From Parapedobacter tibetensis (lineage in GTDB: Bacteria; Bacteroidota; Bacteroidia; Sphingobacteriales; Sphingobacteriaceae), in contig NZ_JAMKQJ010000009.1 of NCBI RefSeq assembly GCF_024643205.1, forward strand, positions 181,906-245,905: a stretch of DNA of 64,000 nucleotides, in the 5' to 3' direction. The translations under genes were made by a program, and so were the position numbers. The notes under the pieces are model-generated. The model was not told where the DNA came from. It ran no database searches and saw nothing but the letters and a program-made list of their open reading frames with translations. Below, in pieces: positions 52,660-61,462 of this stretch. The stretch's first letter is position 1. The number at the start of each line of letters is the position of its first letter.

Positions 52660-54306
52660 ATGGATAAATGGAGGATGATCTGCTGTACCGCTTTGTTAAG
52701 TGTTGGTTCAGCAGCTGTTGCACAAACCAATCCTAAACAACAAGTATCGGAAGTCTGGATAGCCGACCAAGGAAACGGAACTTATCGGAATCCTATTCTA
52801 TATGCAGACTACTCAGATCCAGATGTGGTGCGTGTGGGTGAGGACTACTACATGACTGCCTCCAGTTTTGATGCCATTCCCGGGCTGCCTATCCTGCATT
52901 CGAAAGACCTGGTCAACTGGACTATCGTCGGCCACGCGCTGCGTCGCCAACCACCGTTCGATCATTTCAGCAAAACCCAGCACGGCAATGGGGTGTGGGC
53001 TCCTTCCATCCGCTATCACAATGGCGAATATTACATCTTCTGGGGCGATCCCGATTTCGGTATCTACCGCGTCAAATCGAAAGATCCCACCTGTGAATGG
53101 GAAGCCCCCGTATTACTGGAAAGCGGCAAGGGCCTCATCGATGTGTGCCCGTTTTGGGACGACGATGGCCGGGCTTATATTGCCCATGCCTACGCTGGCA
53201 GTCGCGCCGGCATCAAAAGTGTCATCGCTGTAAAAAGGATCAATGCCGATGCTACACATACGTTGGACGAGGGGGTCATCGTGTATGACGGCCACGAATT
53301 GGATCCCACCATTGAAGGGCCGAAATTTTACAAACGAAATGGCTATTATTACATCTTTGCCCCTGGCGGTGGCGTAGCAACCGGATGGCAGACTGTACTG
53401 CGCTCGAAAGACATCTACGGCCCCTATGAGCGGCGCATGGTGATGCATCAGGGAAGCACCGATATCAACGGACCGCATCAGGGCGGATGGGTAGATACCC
53501 AAACCGACGAAGACTGGTTTATCCATTTTCAAGATAAAGGGGTATATGGCCGAGTCGTGCACCTCCAACCTATGGCATGGAAAGACGGCTGGCCTCTCAT
53601 CGGCACCGACAAAGACGGCAAAGGGTACGGTGAACCTGTTCAAACCTTCAAAAAGCCGGATGTAGGACACACCTATCCCATCTCCACCCCAGCGGAAAGC
53701 GATGAGTTTAATGACATACATTTAGGCAAGCAATGGCAATGGCAAGCCAACCCACAGGCCACCTGGTCGTTCTGCTACCCTGAAAAAGGTGTACTGCGCC
53801 TTTATGCCCAACAGGTGCCCGAGGGTAGCCGAAACCTCTATGAAACGCCGAACGTGCTGATGCAGAAGTTCCCTGCACCGATCTTTACCGCCACGACGAA
53901 AATCGAATTCGCGCCCCATCCCGATAAATTGCTGGGTGAAAAAGCCGGATTGGTGGTTATGGGAAGAAGCTATGCGGCGCTTTATGTTCGGAAGGACGAA
54001 GGTGGGCTGTCACTGGTGCAGGGTATAGCCGATGGTGCGGAGAAAGGGAATTCCGAAAAGGAAACCATCATCACCAAACTGGAGAGCGGCGCACTGTATC
54101 TTCGCGTACAGGTGGGAGAAGGTGGGCTTTGCCGCTTTTACTACAGCACGGATGATACCGAATACCGTGAGGCAGGCGTATCCTTTCAAGCCGTTGAAGG
54201 CCATTGGATCGGCGCGAAAGTCGGATTATTCTGCACACGCGCCAACACCATCAATGATGCCGGATGGCTGGATGTAGATTGGTTCAGGATTTCCCCTGCC
54301 CATTAA
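52660..54306 (+). CDS. GH43 glycoside hydrolase with C-terminal beta-sandwich
   Basis: A 548-aa secreted enzyme (signal to about residue 22, SAAVAQ) with a five-bladed propeller. The catalytic base Asp is in YADYSDPDVVRVGEDYYM, the pKa modulator Asp in DVCPFWDDDGRAYI, and the acid Glu in TIEGPKFYKRNGYYYIF. From about residue 350 a beta-sandwich of the beta-xylosidase C2/DUF1349 type follows. GH43 members act on arabinan, galactan or xylan side chains; here the target is presumably pectin side chains, but the exact bond is unknown. It is the only gene of the pectin locus on the plus strand. Confidence 0.92.
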   Translation: MDKWRMICCTALLSVGSAAVAQTNPKQQVSEVWIADQGNGTYRNPILYADYSDPDVVRVGEDYYMTASSFDAIPGLPILHSKDLVNWTIVGHALRRQPPFDHFSKTQHGNGVWAPSIRYHNGEYYIFWGDPDFGIYRVKSKDPTCEWEAPVLLESGKGLIDVCPFWDDDGRAYIAHAYAGSRAGIKSVIAVKRINADATHTLDEGVIVYDGHELDPTIEGPKFYKRNGYYYIFAPGGGVATGWQTVLRSKDIYGPYERRMVMHQGSTDINGPHQGGWVDTQTDEDWFIHFQDKGVYGRVVHLQPMAWKDGWPLIGTDKDGKGYGEPVQTFKKPDVGHTYPISTPAESDEFNDIHLGKQWQWQANPQATWSFCYPEKGVLRLYAQQVPEGSRNLYETPNVLMQKFPAPIFTATTKIEFAPHPDKLLGEKAGLVVMGRSYAALYVRKDEGGLSLVQGIADGAEKGNSEKETIITKLESGALYLRVQVGEGGLCRFYYSTDDTEYREAGVSFQAVEGHWIGAKVGLFCTRANTINDAGWLDVDWFRISPAH

Positions 54307-54314
54307 GCATGAAA

Positions 54315-55026
54315 AACCGTTTGTCTTAAGGGCTGCGGCGTTTGGAAATGGGCCGGAACCGTTTGTATATGACGTCAAACCGTACGGAAAATATGCCAAA
54401 CCGTACGGAAAATGGGGCTAACCATACGGTAGTAAGGTAGCATAAAACGGTTTCGGGTTAAAGGCGTACGGCAATGGGGAATAGCCAGACGCCGCAGACG
54501 TAAAACCATATGCCGGAGCGCCATAACCATCCTATTCCACGCCGTAGGCATATGGAAATATACGGTAACCATACGCCGGGAAGGCATTGCCGTATGCCGG
54601 GACTCTGGAATAAAACGGTTCCGGGTTATTGACATACGGAAATGGTCCAAAACCGTATGCCGGAGGTATATAGCCAAACGCCTTAGCGCCTTCACCGTAC
54701 GGTTACAACCTAAAACCCTATGGTTATAGCCTAAAACCATACGGAAATGGTGCATTTCTGTACGGAAATAACTCCCCGGCATCCACCGGATACCTTAACC
54801 ATACGGTTCCAGACCAAAACCATACGGAAATGGTGCATTTCTGTACGGACATAACTCCCCGGCATCCACCGGATACCTTAACCAGACGGTTCCAGACCAA
54901 AACCATACGGAAATGCGCCATTTCCATACGGAAATAGCTCGCCGGCGCATGCCGAAGCACCAGAACCGTATTATTATAAGCCTTTTCCAAACGGTAGCTG
55001 GGTATTTCCAAACGGTTTAGCACGGG
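54315..55026. repeat. Array of about 34 degenerate 21-bp units
   Basis: Starting 9 bp after the GH43 stop, units of exactly 21 bp follow each other without spacers. The first ten bases are conserved as AACCRTACGG (core CCGTACGG is self-complementary); the other eleven vary. Only two units have 20 bp (54777 and 54860), because an 83-bp block of four units was duplicated (54737-54819 and 54820-54902, two mismatches). Read on the minus strand, nineteen successive units encode heptapeptides of the type x-x-x-[FNR]-R-[TM]-V without a stop. Twenty-one bp is also two turns of DNA, so protein binding on one face is an alternative reason for the period. No known family was recognised. Confidence 0.93.
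54375..55023 (-). other. Possible heptapeptide-repeat reading frames across the 21-bp array
   Basis: A GTG at 55023 opens a 99-codon frame and an overlapping ATG at 54782 opens a 135-codon frame. Both translate the 21-bp units into heptads; the 20-bp units cause the frame change between them. A minus-strand -7 box TACCTTTG lies 87 bp upstream of the GTG. The product would be very basic. It may be a decayed gene or simply a by-product of the 21-bp period; I favour neither strongly. Confidence 0.25.
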
Positions 55027-55599
55027 TTTTTTGTACCTTCCTAAAAAGACTTGACAGGCTTTTGGGTTAATAAATTTAACTGACTACAACAATCCCGTAA
55101 TCGCTGGCGCAAAGGTACGCAAAAAACAATCAACCTATTCCTGGATGCCCTTTTTGTTTTATTCCTGCTTCCCATGCCATTATGGACGGTATTACCGTAG
55201 GAACCGGTAAAAGGAATGTCAACCCTGTCCCGGGCGGCACAAAAGCCGGTATTCCGTAAGTTACGGGCGGCGATCCGCTTATCCCGGTTTTTCCGACCAG
55301 CTGTATGGCTTTTGCTGTTTTCCGGACGCAGTCCATCGTATTGTCGTTTTTGCAGGCACTTTCCAGCTTACCGCTGTTTGCGGGTCGCGCCTCCCCGGGG
55401 TGTTACCTGATAGTGCCTGCTGCCATGTGATTATTCCTGTATATCCATCCCAAGGACCATCATATGGGTATCATTGCCGAAGACTTACACGATGAGAACG
55501 TATTGAATAATAATGGTGTGGTATTTTTTATAGATACGGTGTTCTTTCTCACCCCGGATTTTTCTAGTTGAATTCATTGGCTATTGGGACGGCGCATAT
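55027..55599. other. Intergenic DNA without recognisable gene
   Basis: Contains a minus-strand -7 box TACCTTTG (55117-55110) pointing into the 21-bp array. A 9-bp inverted repeat GCAGGCACT/AGTGCCTGC (55352-55360 and 55412-55420) encloses 51 bp. Short open frames on both strands (for example 55130-55336) resemble no family and have no plausible start signals. Confidence 0.5.
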
Positions 55600-55851
55600 C
55601 CCCCGCAGTGCACCGATACCGGGGGACAATGCCTGATCGCGAGGACGCGGAAATGCACTGCGGGGGTACATGGAAGTACTGTGGGGGCACGGTGGCTTAC
55701 GATAGGGATATGATGTATCCATGTTGGGGGACGATGAATCCCCGTCATCCTAGCATGGCGCTTCGAGCCGGGACTACGACTTGTTGCGTCCCCGCTTAGG
55801 CGTATTGTTGCCCCTGCGTGTAGGTTTTCTGCGCGCGGCACCTGCGTTCTT
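55600..55851. repeat. Second 21-bp periodic array with a different consensus
   Basis: Units of exactly 21 bp, clear from 55600 to 55746 and fading until about 55851, start with GGGGNACNATG followed by ten variable bases. The sequence is unrelated to the AACCRTACGG array next door, yet the period is identical. On the minus strand it also reads as heptapeptides, of the type x-H-R-x-P-T-V. Confidence 0.75.
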
Positions 55852-56097
55852 AATGGGGTTCCGTACGATCCGACAAAAAGCTTAATGCAGCGTGCGGGTG
55901 TATATTCACAGACTTGTAATTGCCGTCGTAACGGCAACGGCGCTGCACGGGTGACGTTTGTTATTGAACGGATTGGAAGTCAGTACCACCACGGCTCCGT
56001 CTTGGATCAACAGCGGGCCGGACTGCCCAATACCATGCAGAGGCGGCCCACGTCATCTTTCATGGACTCGAAATAAAACCCACCACCCCGATACCAG
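55852..56097. other. Intergenic DNA without recognisable gene
   Basis: No promoter box, hairpin with T tract or open frame with family similarity was found between the second array and the DUF1801 gene stop. Confidence 0.5.
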
Positions 56098-56463
56098 CTA
56101 GCGCCTTTTTAGTTTTCCGTCCAGGATATCCATTGAATGCCGGAGGATTTCCGTGATGGCATCCACAGGGAGATCCGCTTCCGGATCCAGTGGCAAGATC
56201 TTCATGCGGATGCGGTTGCCTTGCACCAACAACGGATGGTCGATCAATTTGCCGTATACAACGCCCATATATGGCAGACCGGAGTGCTTATTAGTCGTCA
56301 GGTAGCACATCATCCGCTTTCTGTAATAGAAGAATGGAGCGCTGTATTTCCATTCGGGCGTAATCGCATCGTGCAGCGAAAGCACAAGCGTTTTCACTGC
56401 CAGCATGGTTTCTCGGACCGCTTCCCCCTGCCGCAAATAATAGTTGTCGATGATATTGATCAT
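56098..56463 (-). CDS. DUF1801 (YdhG-like) domain protein
   Basis: A 121-aa cytoplasmic protein of the YdhG/YjbR-like fold, with WKYSAPFFYYRKRMMCYLTT and the family phrase MGVVYGKLIDHPLL. Biochemical role unknown; some relatives have been linked to iron handling. It overlaps the GyrI-like gene by 4 bp (ATGA), so both are translated together. Confidence 0.85.
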   Translation of the reverse strand: MINIIDNYYLRQGEAVRETMLAVKTLVLSLHDAITPEWKYSAPFFYYRKRMMCYLTTNKHSGLPYMGVVYGKLIDHPLLVQGNRIRMKILPLDPEADLPVDAITEILRHSMDILDGKLKRR

Positions 56464-56915
56464 GGCTCTATAGCTACAAATATATCGATTTCGGCACTTT
56501 CCTGTTGCCGCACTTTCGGGCTGTAGACCTCAAAATCAGTGGTAAACCGCCGGGCCAATCCGGCCGACCAAATCTTCAACCATTCGTCGTAAACAATCCC
56601 CTCGGTGATATTGCCTGTTGCCGTAAATTTTGCATAGCTGCCCCCGCCGAGTGTCTCTCCCACCATACCTCCCGGAATAGTGTCCAGTGAGGTTACTCTG
56701 CAGCCGATCAACGTCGTGTAGGGAGCCATATGGTCTTTTTCATAGTCGAGGTAGCTGCAGTAAACCGTGTCGTCGACTTTGTTGGGGATGCGTGCACTAC
56801 AATTTTCCACTATAAACCGTTGCCACAGTGCAGGAATATCCTGTGCCGCCTGTTCGCGTTGGTTGCTGGTCTTTACCGCGATGCCAATTACGTAAAATTG
56901 TTCGATGTATTCCAT
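56460..56915 (-). CDS. GyrI-like effector-binding domain protein
   Basis: A 151-aa stand-alone SRPBCC-like GyrI/BacR effector-binding domain (FYVIGIAVKTSNQREQAAQDIPALWQRFI at the start; GGSYAKFTATGNITEGIVYDEWLKIW near 105). It has no DNA-binding part. Such proteins bind small amphipathic molecules or hydrolyse toxic compounds. The neighbouring WYL regulator lies 57 bp upstream on the same strand, so the three genes 57685-56098 form one probable operon. Confidence 0.9.
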   Translation of the reverse strand: MEYIEQFYVIGIAVKTSNQREQAAQDIPALWQRFIVENCSARIPNKVDDTVYCSYLDYEKDHMAPYTTLIGCRVTSLDTIPGGMVGETLGGGSYAKFTATGNITEGIVYDEWLKIWSAGLARRFTTDFEVYSPKVRQQESAEIDIFVAIEP

Positions 56916-56971
56916 TGTCTTGTTTTTTTAACGTTTCGGCAAAACTAAACCTCGGCTGCGACAACAGTATG

Positions 56972-57685
56972 TCAGGGGTTATCCAAACTTTTTGTGTGGC
57001 ATTGTTCAAAGTAGTCCTGCAGCGTTATTTGCTGTGGTTCGAAGGTGGTTTGTAGTACATGTAGCTTTTGTATCCGATCCAACCGGAATGCCCGGAAATC
57101 TGACCGCAGGTGGCAAAGCGCGATGAGCAACCAGTTGTCCTGCGTACTGTAAACCGCGAACGGCTCTACGAGTCTGGTGGTTGACTTGCCTTGCTCGTCC
57201 GTATAGTTGATCTCCGTGAGCAGACAGTTGGTCAGCGCCCGTTGTAAGATTGCCAAATGATTGCTGGTATGTTCTTGCTCGGTATTTTGCCTGAAATAGA
57301 CGCGTTCGGCCAGCAGGTTTGCCTTCTCCTTTACCGAATGCTTAAGTACGCCCTTGATCTTGGCAATGGCATCGGCATAATCATGCACGAACGACGTATC
57401 CCTGTTCTGCCGAACCAACTGCTCTGCCGTAATCAGCGCATTGGCTTCATTTTCGGTCAACATCACCGGCGGTAGCCGATAGCCTTCCATCAGCGAATAC
57501 CCCTTCCCTTCTTCCGTGTAAATCGGAATGCCAGCCTGTTCCAGAGCACGGATATCCCTGTAAATCGTACGGACGCTTACGTTAAATCGTTCGGCAAACT
57601 GCGCAGCTGTCAGTAGGCGTTTGGTCTGCAACTGCGTAAGTATTGCCGTTAGACGGGAAATTCGCTTTAGATCGATCTCGTTCAT
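56972..57685 (-). CDS. YafY-type HTH/WYL-domain transcriptional regulator
   Basis: A 237-aa regulator: N-terminal DeoR-like winged helix (LTAAQFAERFNVSVRTIYRDIRALEQAGIPIYTEEGKGYSL) and a C-terminal WYL ligand-binding domain (LTEINYTDEQGKSTTRLVEPFAVYSTQDNWLLIALCHLRSDFRAFRLDRI). Here the WYL triplet reads NWL, which is common in this subgroup. The start at MNEIDLKRI fits the family. It probably controls the downstream GyrI-like/DUF1801 pair; the ligand is unknown. Confidence 0.92.
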   Translation of the reverse strand: MNEIDLKRISRLTAILTQLQTKRLLTAAQFAERFNVSVRTIYRDIRALEQAGIPIYTEEGKGYSLMEGYRLPPVMLTENEANALITAEQLVRQNRDTSFVHDYADAIAKIKGVLKHSVKEKANLLAERVYFRQNTEQEHTSNHLAILQRALTNCLLTEINYTDEQGKSTTRLVEPFAVYSTQDNWLLIALCHLRSDFRAFRLDRIQKLHVLQTTFEPQQITLQDYFEQCHTKSLDNP

Positions 57686-57750
57686 CGCCAAAGATAGCGA
57701 AATCACGGCATTCCGTCAATTCGCCTGCCGCTTCGGCTACGTGATCGAGG

Positions 57751-60129
57751 CTATTCCGTTCGCAAAGACTTGACCGGATTGGCAAGCGCAGCCTTTAGCG
57801 CACGATAACAAATGGTCATCGCAGCAATGGAGGCTGTTATCAACACGGCCAAAATGAATACACCTACGGAAATGGATATCCGATACCTGAAGTCCTCCAA
57901 ATACAGATGCATGCTCCACCAAGCTATCGGCGCCGCCACTAAGAAGGCAAAAAGGATAAGCCGCCCGAATTCCTTGCCGAAAATCCATAAAATCTGCACT
58001 ACGGAAGCACCTAACACTTTCCGTATGCCTATCTCTTTCGTCTTGCGGAAAGCCATGAACGACATCATGCCATACAAGCCGAGGCAGTTGATGAAGATTG
58101 CGATGCCTGCAAACAACTTGATCAGGATAAGGATCATCTTGTCGGTCTGGTAAAAATTGGAGATTCGGTCGTCCAGAAGCTGAAAGGCATACAGCTGATC
58201 CGGATACGTATCGGTCCACACCTGCTTGATGGCACCCAATGTCGCAGCCATATCGCCGGGATGGATCTTGACCGCACAGTTCATGTAATCATCCTTATCG
58301 CTCATGATGCAGACGGGCGTTATTTCGTCCCTCAGGGAATAATTGTAAAAGTCCTTTACCACCCCCACGACGGGCGCGGTGATCGTACCGCCGTTGATCG
58401 AGATATTCTTCCCGATGACCTCCTGTACGTCGCTAATGCCCAATTTTTCTATAAACGTCTCGTTTACGAGGAATTCACGGGTGGTATCCGAATGGAAAAT
58501 ATTCCTGCCGGCAACCAGCTCGATGCCGAACGTGGATATGAACCGATCGTCACCGTACTTCATGTTAATGCCCCAAGGTTCGTCTGTTTCCCTGCCCGCA
58601 TACCGCACGCCGGTGGTCTTGTTCGATCCGGAAGCCGGCGCATTGAAACAAAATGAAACATCCCTGATAGCCGGGATCTCCGCAAACCTTGTCCGCATCG
58701 TATTCATTTTCACTGGGTCATGGATGGGTACCGGCAGCATGACAATATCCTGCTTATCGAAACCCAGATCGGAGTTGGTCGAAAAGTCGATCTGCTTCGT
58801 GATCACCAAGGTACTTATGATGAGCAGCTGTGCAATCATCATTTGAAATACGATAAGTGTCTTTCTCAATGAAAAGGTATTGGTCTGGCTGGCAGAAAGT
58901 TTATTTTTCAACGACGCCAACGGCTGGATCCCAGTCATGACCATGGCGGGGTAAAATCCGGAAAGTACCACCATGGTTAAGAAGGTCAGGACAGCAAAGA
59001 TTGCAAACCGCCAATTATTGAGGAAAGTGATTGGCAGCTGGACATCCACATACGTATTTAAGGCCGTAATGGCAATATTGGCGAGCAGATGGATCAATAC
59101 CAATGCGACAAACGTAATCATGGCCGTTTCGACGATAAACTGCCAGAAAAGCTGAGAACGTGAGCTGCCCAAAATTTTCCGCAACCCCATCTCTTTGGTC
59201 CTATTGATCGATTGTGCCGTAGCAAGGTTGACAAAATTGACACAGGAGGTCATGATGAGCAACAACCCCACCAGAGCCAGCACCCATAGGTAACGCTTCG
59301 CATGTGGGTTCCCCAAACTTTCATTGAAATGAATGTCAGAAAGGGTCTGCAGCTTAAATTGATAGGTTTTTGCAGCCTCAGCCGTATAATACTTTCGGCT
59401 GAGCCCGGTCAGCGCCTGATCTACGGACTGTTTTGAAATGTCCGGCTTCAACATTACAAAGACCTGCATCCCTTCGAAGATTGCTCCCCAGTTATTCCGG
59501 TTCGGATTATCGAGACTGACATATGAAAGGTATATTTCATGCTTGAAATCCGTATTCAAGGGTTTATCCTGAAGCACGCCCACCACCGTAAAATTATCCC
59601 CATTGTTTAGGCGGATGATCTTCCCGACAGCATCCTCGGTATCAAAAAAGCGTTTCGCCAGTCTTTGTGTAATCACGGCCATATGGGGTTGGGTGAAGGC
59701 CCCTTCCGTGTTTCCGTATACCAGTGGAAAATTGAAGATGTCAAAAAATGCAGGGTCGACATATGCCACATCGGTTTCCGCTTTGAAATCCTGCTGGCTG
59801 GTTTCATCCGGCAAGGTAATCAATTGATCGCCGAAATTGGCCAATCGGGCCACTTGGTCGGCATGCGTAAAATCGGTCTCAATAGCCTTTCCGAGCGGAG
59901 CTGGCACTCCTGCCGAATAGGTGATATCCTCGCCATGCAATTCGCTGACAATGCGATAGGTCCGGTCCAGCTGATTATGGAAGGTGTCGAAGCTTAACTG
60001 GAAATTAATCAGCGAAAAAATAACGACACCGGATGCAATGCCCAGCGAGAGTCCGAGTACATTGACAATGGCGTATACCCTGTTCCGGTTCAGATTGCGC
60101 CATGCAAGTGTAAGATCATTTTTAAGCAT
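57751..60129 (-). CDS. MacB/FtsX-type ABC transporter permease
   Basis: A 792-aa permease with the layout helix 1 (YAIVNVLGLSLGIASGVVIFSLI), MacB periplasmic core (about 45-245), three helices (about 280-400), a second MacB core, and three C-terminal FtsX helices (IAIFINCLGLYGMMSFMAFRKTKEIGIRKVLGASV). This double-length form is frequent in Bacteroidota and usually occurs in several copies. No ATPase gene is adjacent, so it must borrow one, or work like a mechanotransmission protein. Substrate unknown. Its upstream region has two near-palindromic sites and a leader hairpin. Confidence 0.92.
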   Translation of the reverse strand: MLKNDLTLAWRNLNRNRVYAIVNVLGLSLGIASGVVIFSLINFQLSFDTFHNQLDRTYRIVSELHGEDITYSAGVPAPLGKAIETDFTHADQVARLANFGDQLITLPDETSQQDFKAETDVAYVDPAFFDIFNFPLVYGNTEGAFTQPHMAVITQRLAKRFFDTEDAVGKIIRLNNGDNFTVVGVLQDKPLNTDFKHEIYLSYVSLDNPNRNNWGAIFEGMQVFVMLKPDISKQSVDQALTGLSRKYYTAEAAKTYQFKLQTLSDIHFNESLGNPHAKRYLWVLALVGLLLIMTSCVNFVNLATAQSINRTKEMGLRKILGSSRSQLFWQFIVETAMITFVALVLIHLLANIAITALNTYVDVQLPITFLNNWRFAIFAVLTFLTMVVLSGFYPAMVMTGIQPLASLKNKLSASQTNTFSLRKTLIVFQMMIAQLLIISTLVITKQIDFSTNSDLGFDKQDIVMLPVPIHDPVKMNTMRTRFAEIPAIRDVSFCFNAPASGSNKTTGVRYAGRETDEPWGINMKYGDDRFISTFGIELVAGRNIFHSDTTREFLVNETFIEKLGISDVQEVIGKNISINGGTITAPVVGVVKDFYNYSLRDEITPVCIMSDKDDYMNCAVKIHPGDMAATLGAIKQVWTDTYPDQLYAFQLLDDRISNFYQTDKMILILIKLFAGIAIFINCLGLYGMMSFMAFRKTKEIGIRKVLGASVVQILWIFGKEFGRLILFAFLVAAPIAWWSMHLYLEDFRYRISISVGVFILAVLITASIAAMTICYRALKAALANPVKSLRTE

Positions 60130-60162
60130 AAGACTGGCGTCTATAATTTATTCAAAAATCAG

Positions 60163-60185
60163 CAGAAAGCGTTTTTCGCTTTCTG
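60163..60185 (-). other. Perfect hairpin in the leader of the ABC permease gene
   Basis: CAGAAAGCG and CGCTTTCTG form a 9-bp stem with a T5 (A5 in RNA) loop, 33 bp before the ATG and inside the predicted 100-nt leader. Confidence 0.6.
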
Positions 60186-60239
60186 TCTGAACAGAATACT
60201 ACATTTCTGTACCATAATTGTAACGTACTGGAAAATAGA

Positions 60240-60304
60240 CAAATATAATTTAGCAATTTATCAAACTGTTCGGAATCGGACACTATGCTGTACGAATTCG
60301 GACA
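60240..60304 (-). promoter_or_regulatory. ABC permease promoter with paired 16-bp operators
   Basis: Exact -7 box TATATTTG on the minus strand (60247-60240). TGTTCGGAATCGGACA (60267-60282) and TGTACGAATTCGGACA (60289-60304) are two near-palindromes of the type TGTnCGAATTCGnACA. Their centres are 22 bp apart, and the nearer one covers the -33 position. Confidence 0.65.
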
Positions 60305-60413
60305 AAAGCAAATTCAAAAACAATCCGCTACATCCCCTTTCAGGGGTTCAACATACCATAACAGGCGGCCTTCCCCCTATTTGGGAGAGGGTTTGCTTCA
60401 GAAGTCTTGCACG

Positions 60414-61358
60414 TTAACCGTGTTGTTTAATGTCTTCCAAATACGCTATTTCCTTTAAATCAAACGGGGTCTCCTGGTAAACGAAATAATTCAACCAGTT
60501 GTTGAACAGCAGGTTCGCATGTCCGGCCCAGCGGACAACAGGTGGCTGTTTCGGATCCTCTCCGGTATAATAATTCTTGGGTATATCGATTGGAAGCCCT
60601 TTTTCCCAATCCCTTATATATTCCTCATGGAGTGTCCAAGGTGCATATTCCGAATGGCCGGTCAAATAAAATTCCCGGCCTCCTCTCGAAGCAATGATTG
60701 CTGCACCTGCGTCTTCCGATTTGGACAGGACGGCAACTCCTTCCAAACCTGCTAGATCTGCTTCCGCAATGGCGGTATGCCGGCTATGCGGAATATAAAA
60801 CTCATCATCGAAGCCTCGGAATAACGGATGCTTTTTATCGGGCGCACTGTGCTTGAAAACACCGAACAGCTTTTTATCCAACGGGACTTTACCAACACCA
60901 TAAAAATGGTACAAAGCTGCTTGGGAAGCCCAGCAGATGTATAGGGTGGACGTAACGTGCTTTCTTGCCCAATCGAAAATCATTTTGATTTCATCCCAAT
61001 ACGAAACGTCCTCAAATTCCAGCTTCTCCACAGGCGCACCAGTAATAATCATTCCATCGTAATAATTTTCTGCAACCTCCTTAAAACCTTTGTAGAACAT
61101 TTCCAGATGCTCCTCGGGCGTGTTCTTTGGGGTGTGGGTATCCAAACGGAGAAATTCAACCTCAACCTGTAAAGGGTTATTGGACAGCAACCTGATGAAA
61201 TCGGTCTCCGTCGAGATTTTCAACGGCATCAGATTCAGGATGATGACACGCATCGGACGAATATCCTGTGTATTCGCCCGTAAGTCATTCATCACAAATA
61301 TATTCTCGTTCTCGAGTAGTGATATCGCTGGGAGATTGTTTGGTATCTTTACTGGCAT
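60414..61358 (-). CDS. metA: Homoserine O-acetyltransferase of the MetA family
   Basis: Activates homoserine for methionine synthesis by acylating its hydroxyl group. It is 314 aa from MPVKIPNNLPAISLLENENIF, a class I glutamine-amidotransferase-like fold. The acyl-enzyme Cys is in YICWASQAALYHFYG (about residue 142), the catalytic His/Glu in FYIPHSRHTAI and LTGHSEY. In TGAPVEKLEFEDV the residue corresponding to position 111 is Glu, which in this family marks acetyl-CoA rather than succinyl-CoA users; the E. coli enzyme has Gly. It is a single gene with its own promoter. Confidence 0.94.
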   Translation of the reverse strand: MPVKIPNNLPAISLLENENIFVMNDLRANTQDIRPMRVIILNLMPLKISTETDFIRLLSNNPLQVEVEFLRLDTHTPKNTPEEHLEMFYKGFKEVAENYYDGMIITGAPVEKLEFEDVSYWDEIKMIFDWARKHVTSTLYICWASQAALYHFYGVGKVPLDKKLFGVFKHSAPDKKHPLFRGFDDEFYIPHSRHTAIAEADLAGLEGVAVLSKSEDAGAAIIASRGGREFYLTGHSEYAPWTLHEEYIRDWEKGLPIDIPKNYYTGEDPKQPPVVRWAGHANLLFNNWLNYFVYQETPFDLKEIAYLEDIKQHG

Positions 61359-61385
61359 GCTATTTCCTCGCACCTGATTTGCGAA

Positions 61386-61393
61386 CAAAAATA
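61386..61393 (-). promoter_or_regulatory. Promoter -7 box of metA
   Basis: TATTTTTG on the minus strand matches TAnnTTTG exactly, 27 bp before the ATG. The leader is too short for a riboswitch. No -33 TTG at the usual distance. Confidence 0.6.
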
Positions 61394-61462
61394 CGGAGAA
61401 TTTTGGGGCTTTGGAGATTTTATTGGTGATACTTCTCTCCACAGGAGATAAGCCGATGTAGC

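Noticed and set aside
54315..55026. The 21-bp array as a CRISPR array
   Set aside because: Repeats are contiguous without unique spacers of constant length, units are degenerate, and there are no cas genes in the window.
55352..55420. Integron attC site
   Set aside because: The 9-bp inverted repeat around 51 bp lacks the GTTRRRY/RYYYAAC core motifs, and no integrase gene is near.
55581..55937. 118-codon minus-strand frame as a real gene
   Set aside because: It is mostly the translation of the second 21-bp array, with no promoter box and no family similarity.
60130..60413. Sigma-54 promoter for the ABC permease gene
   Set aside because: No GG/GC pair with -24/-12 spacing was found; an exact TAnnTTTG box explains transcription better.
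61359..61442. SAM riboswitch before metA
   Set aside because: The predicted leader is only about 20 nt and shows no aptamer-like helices.
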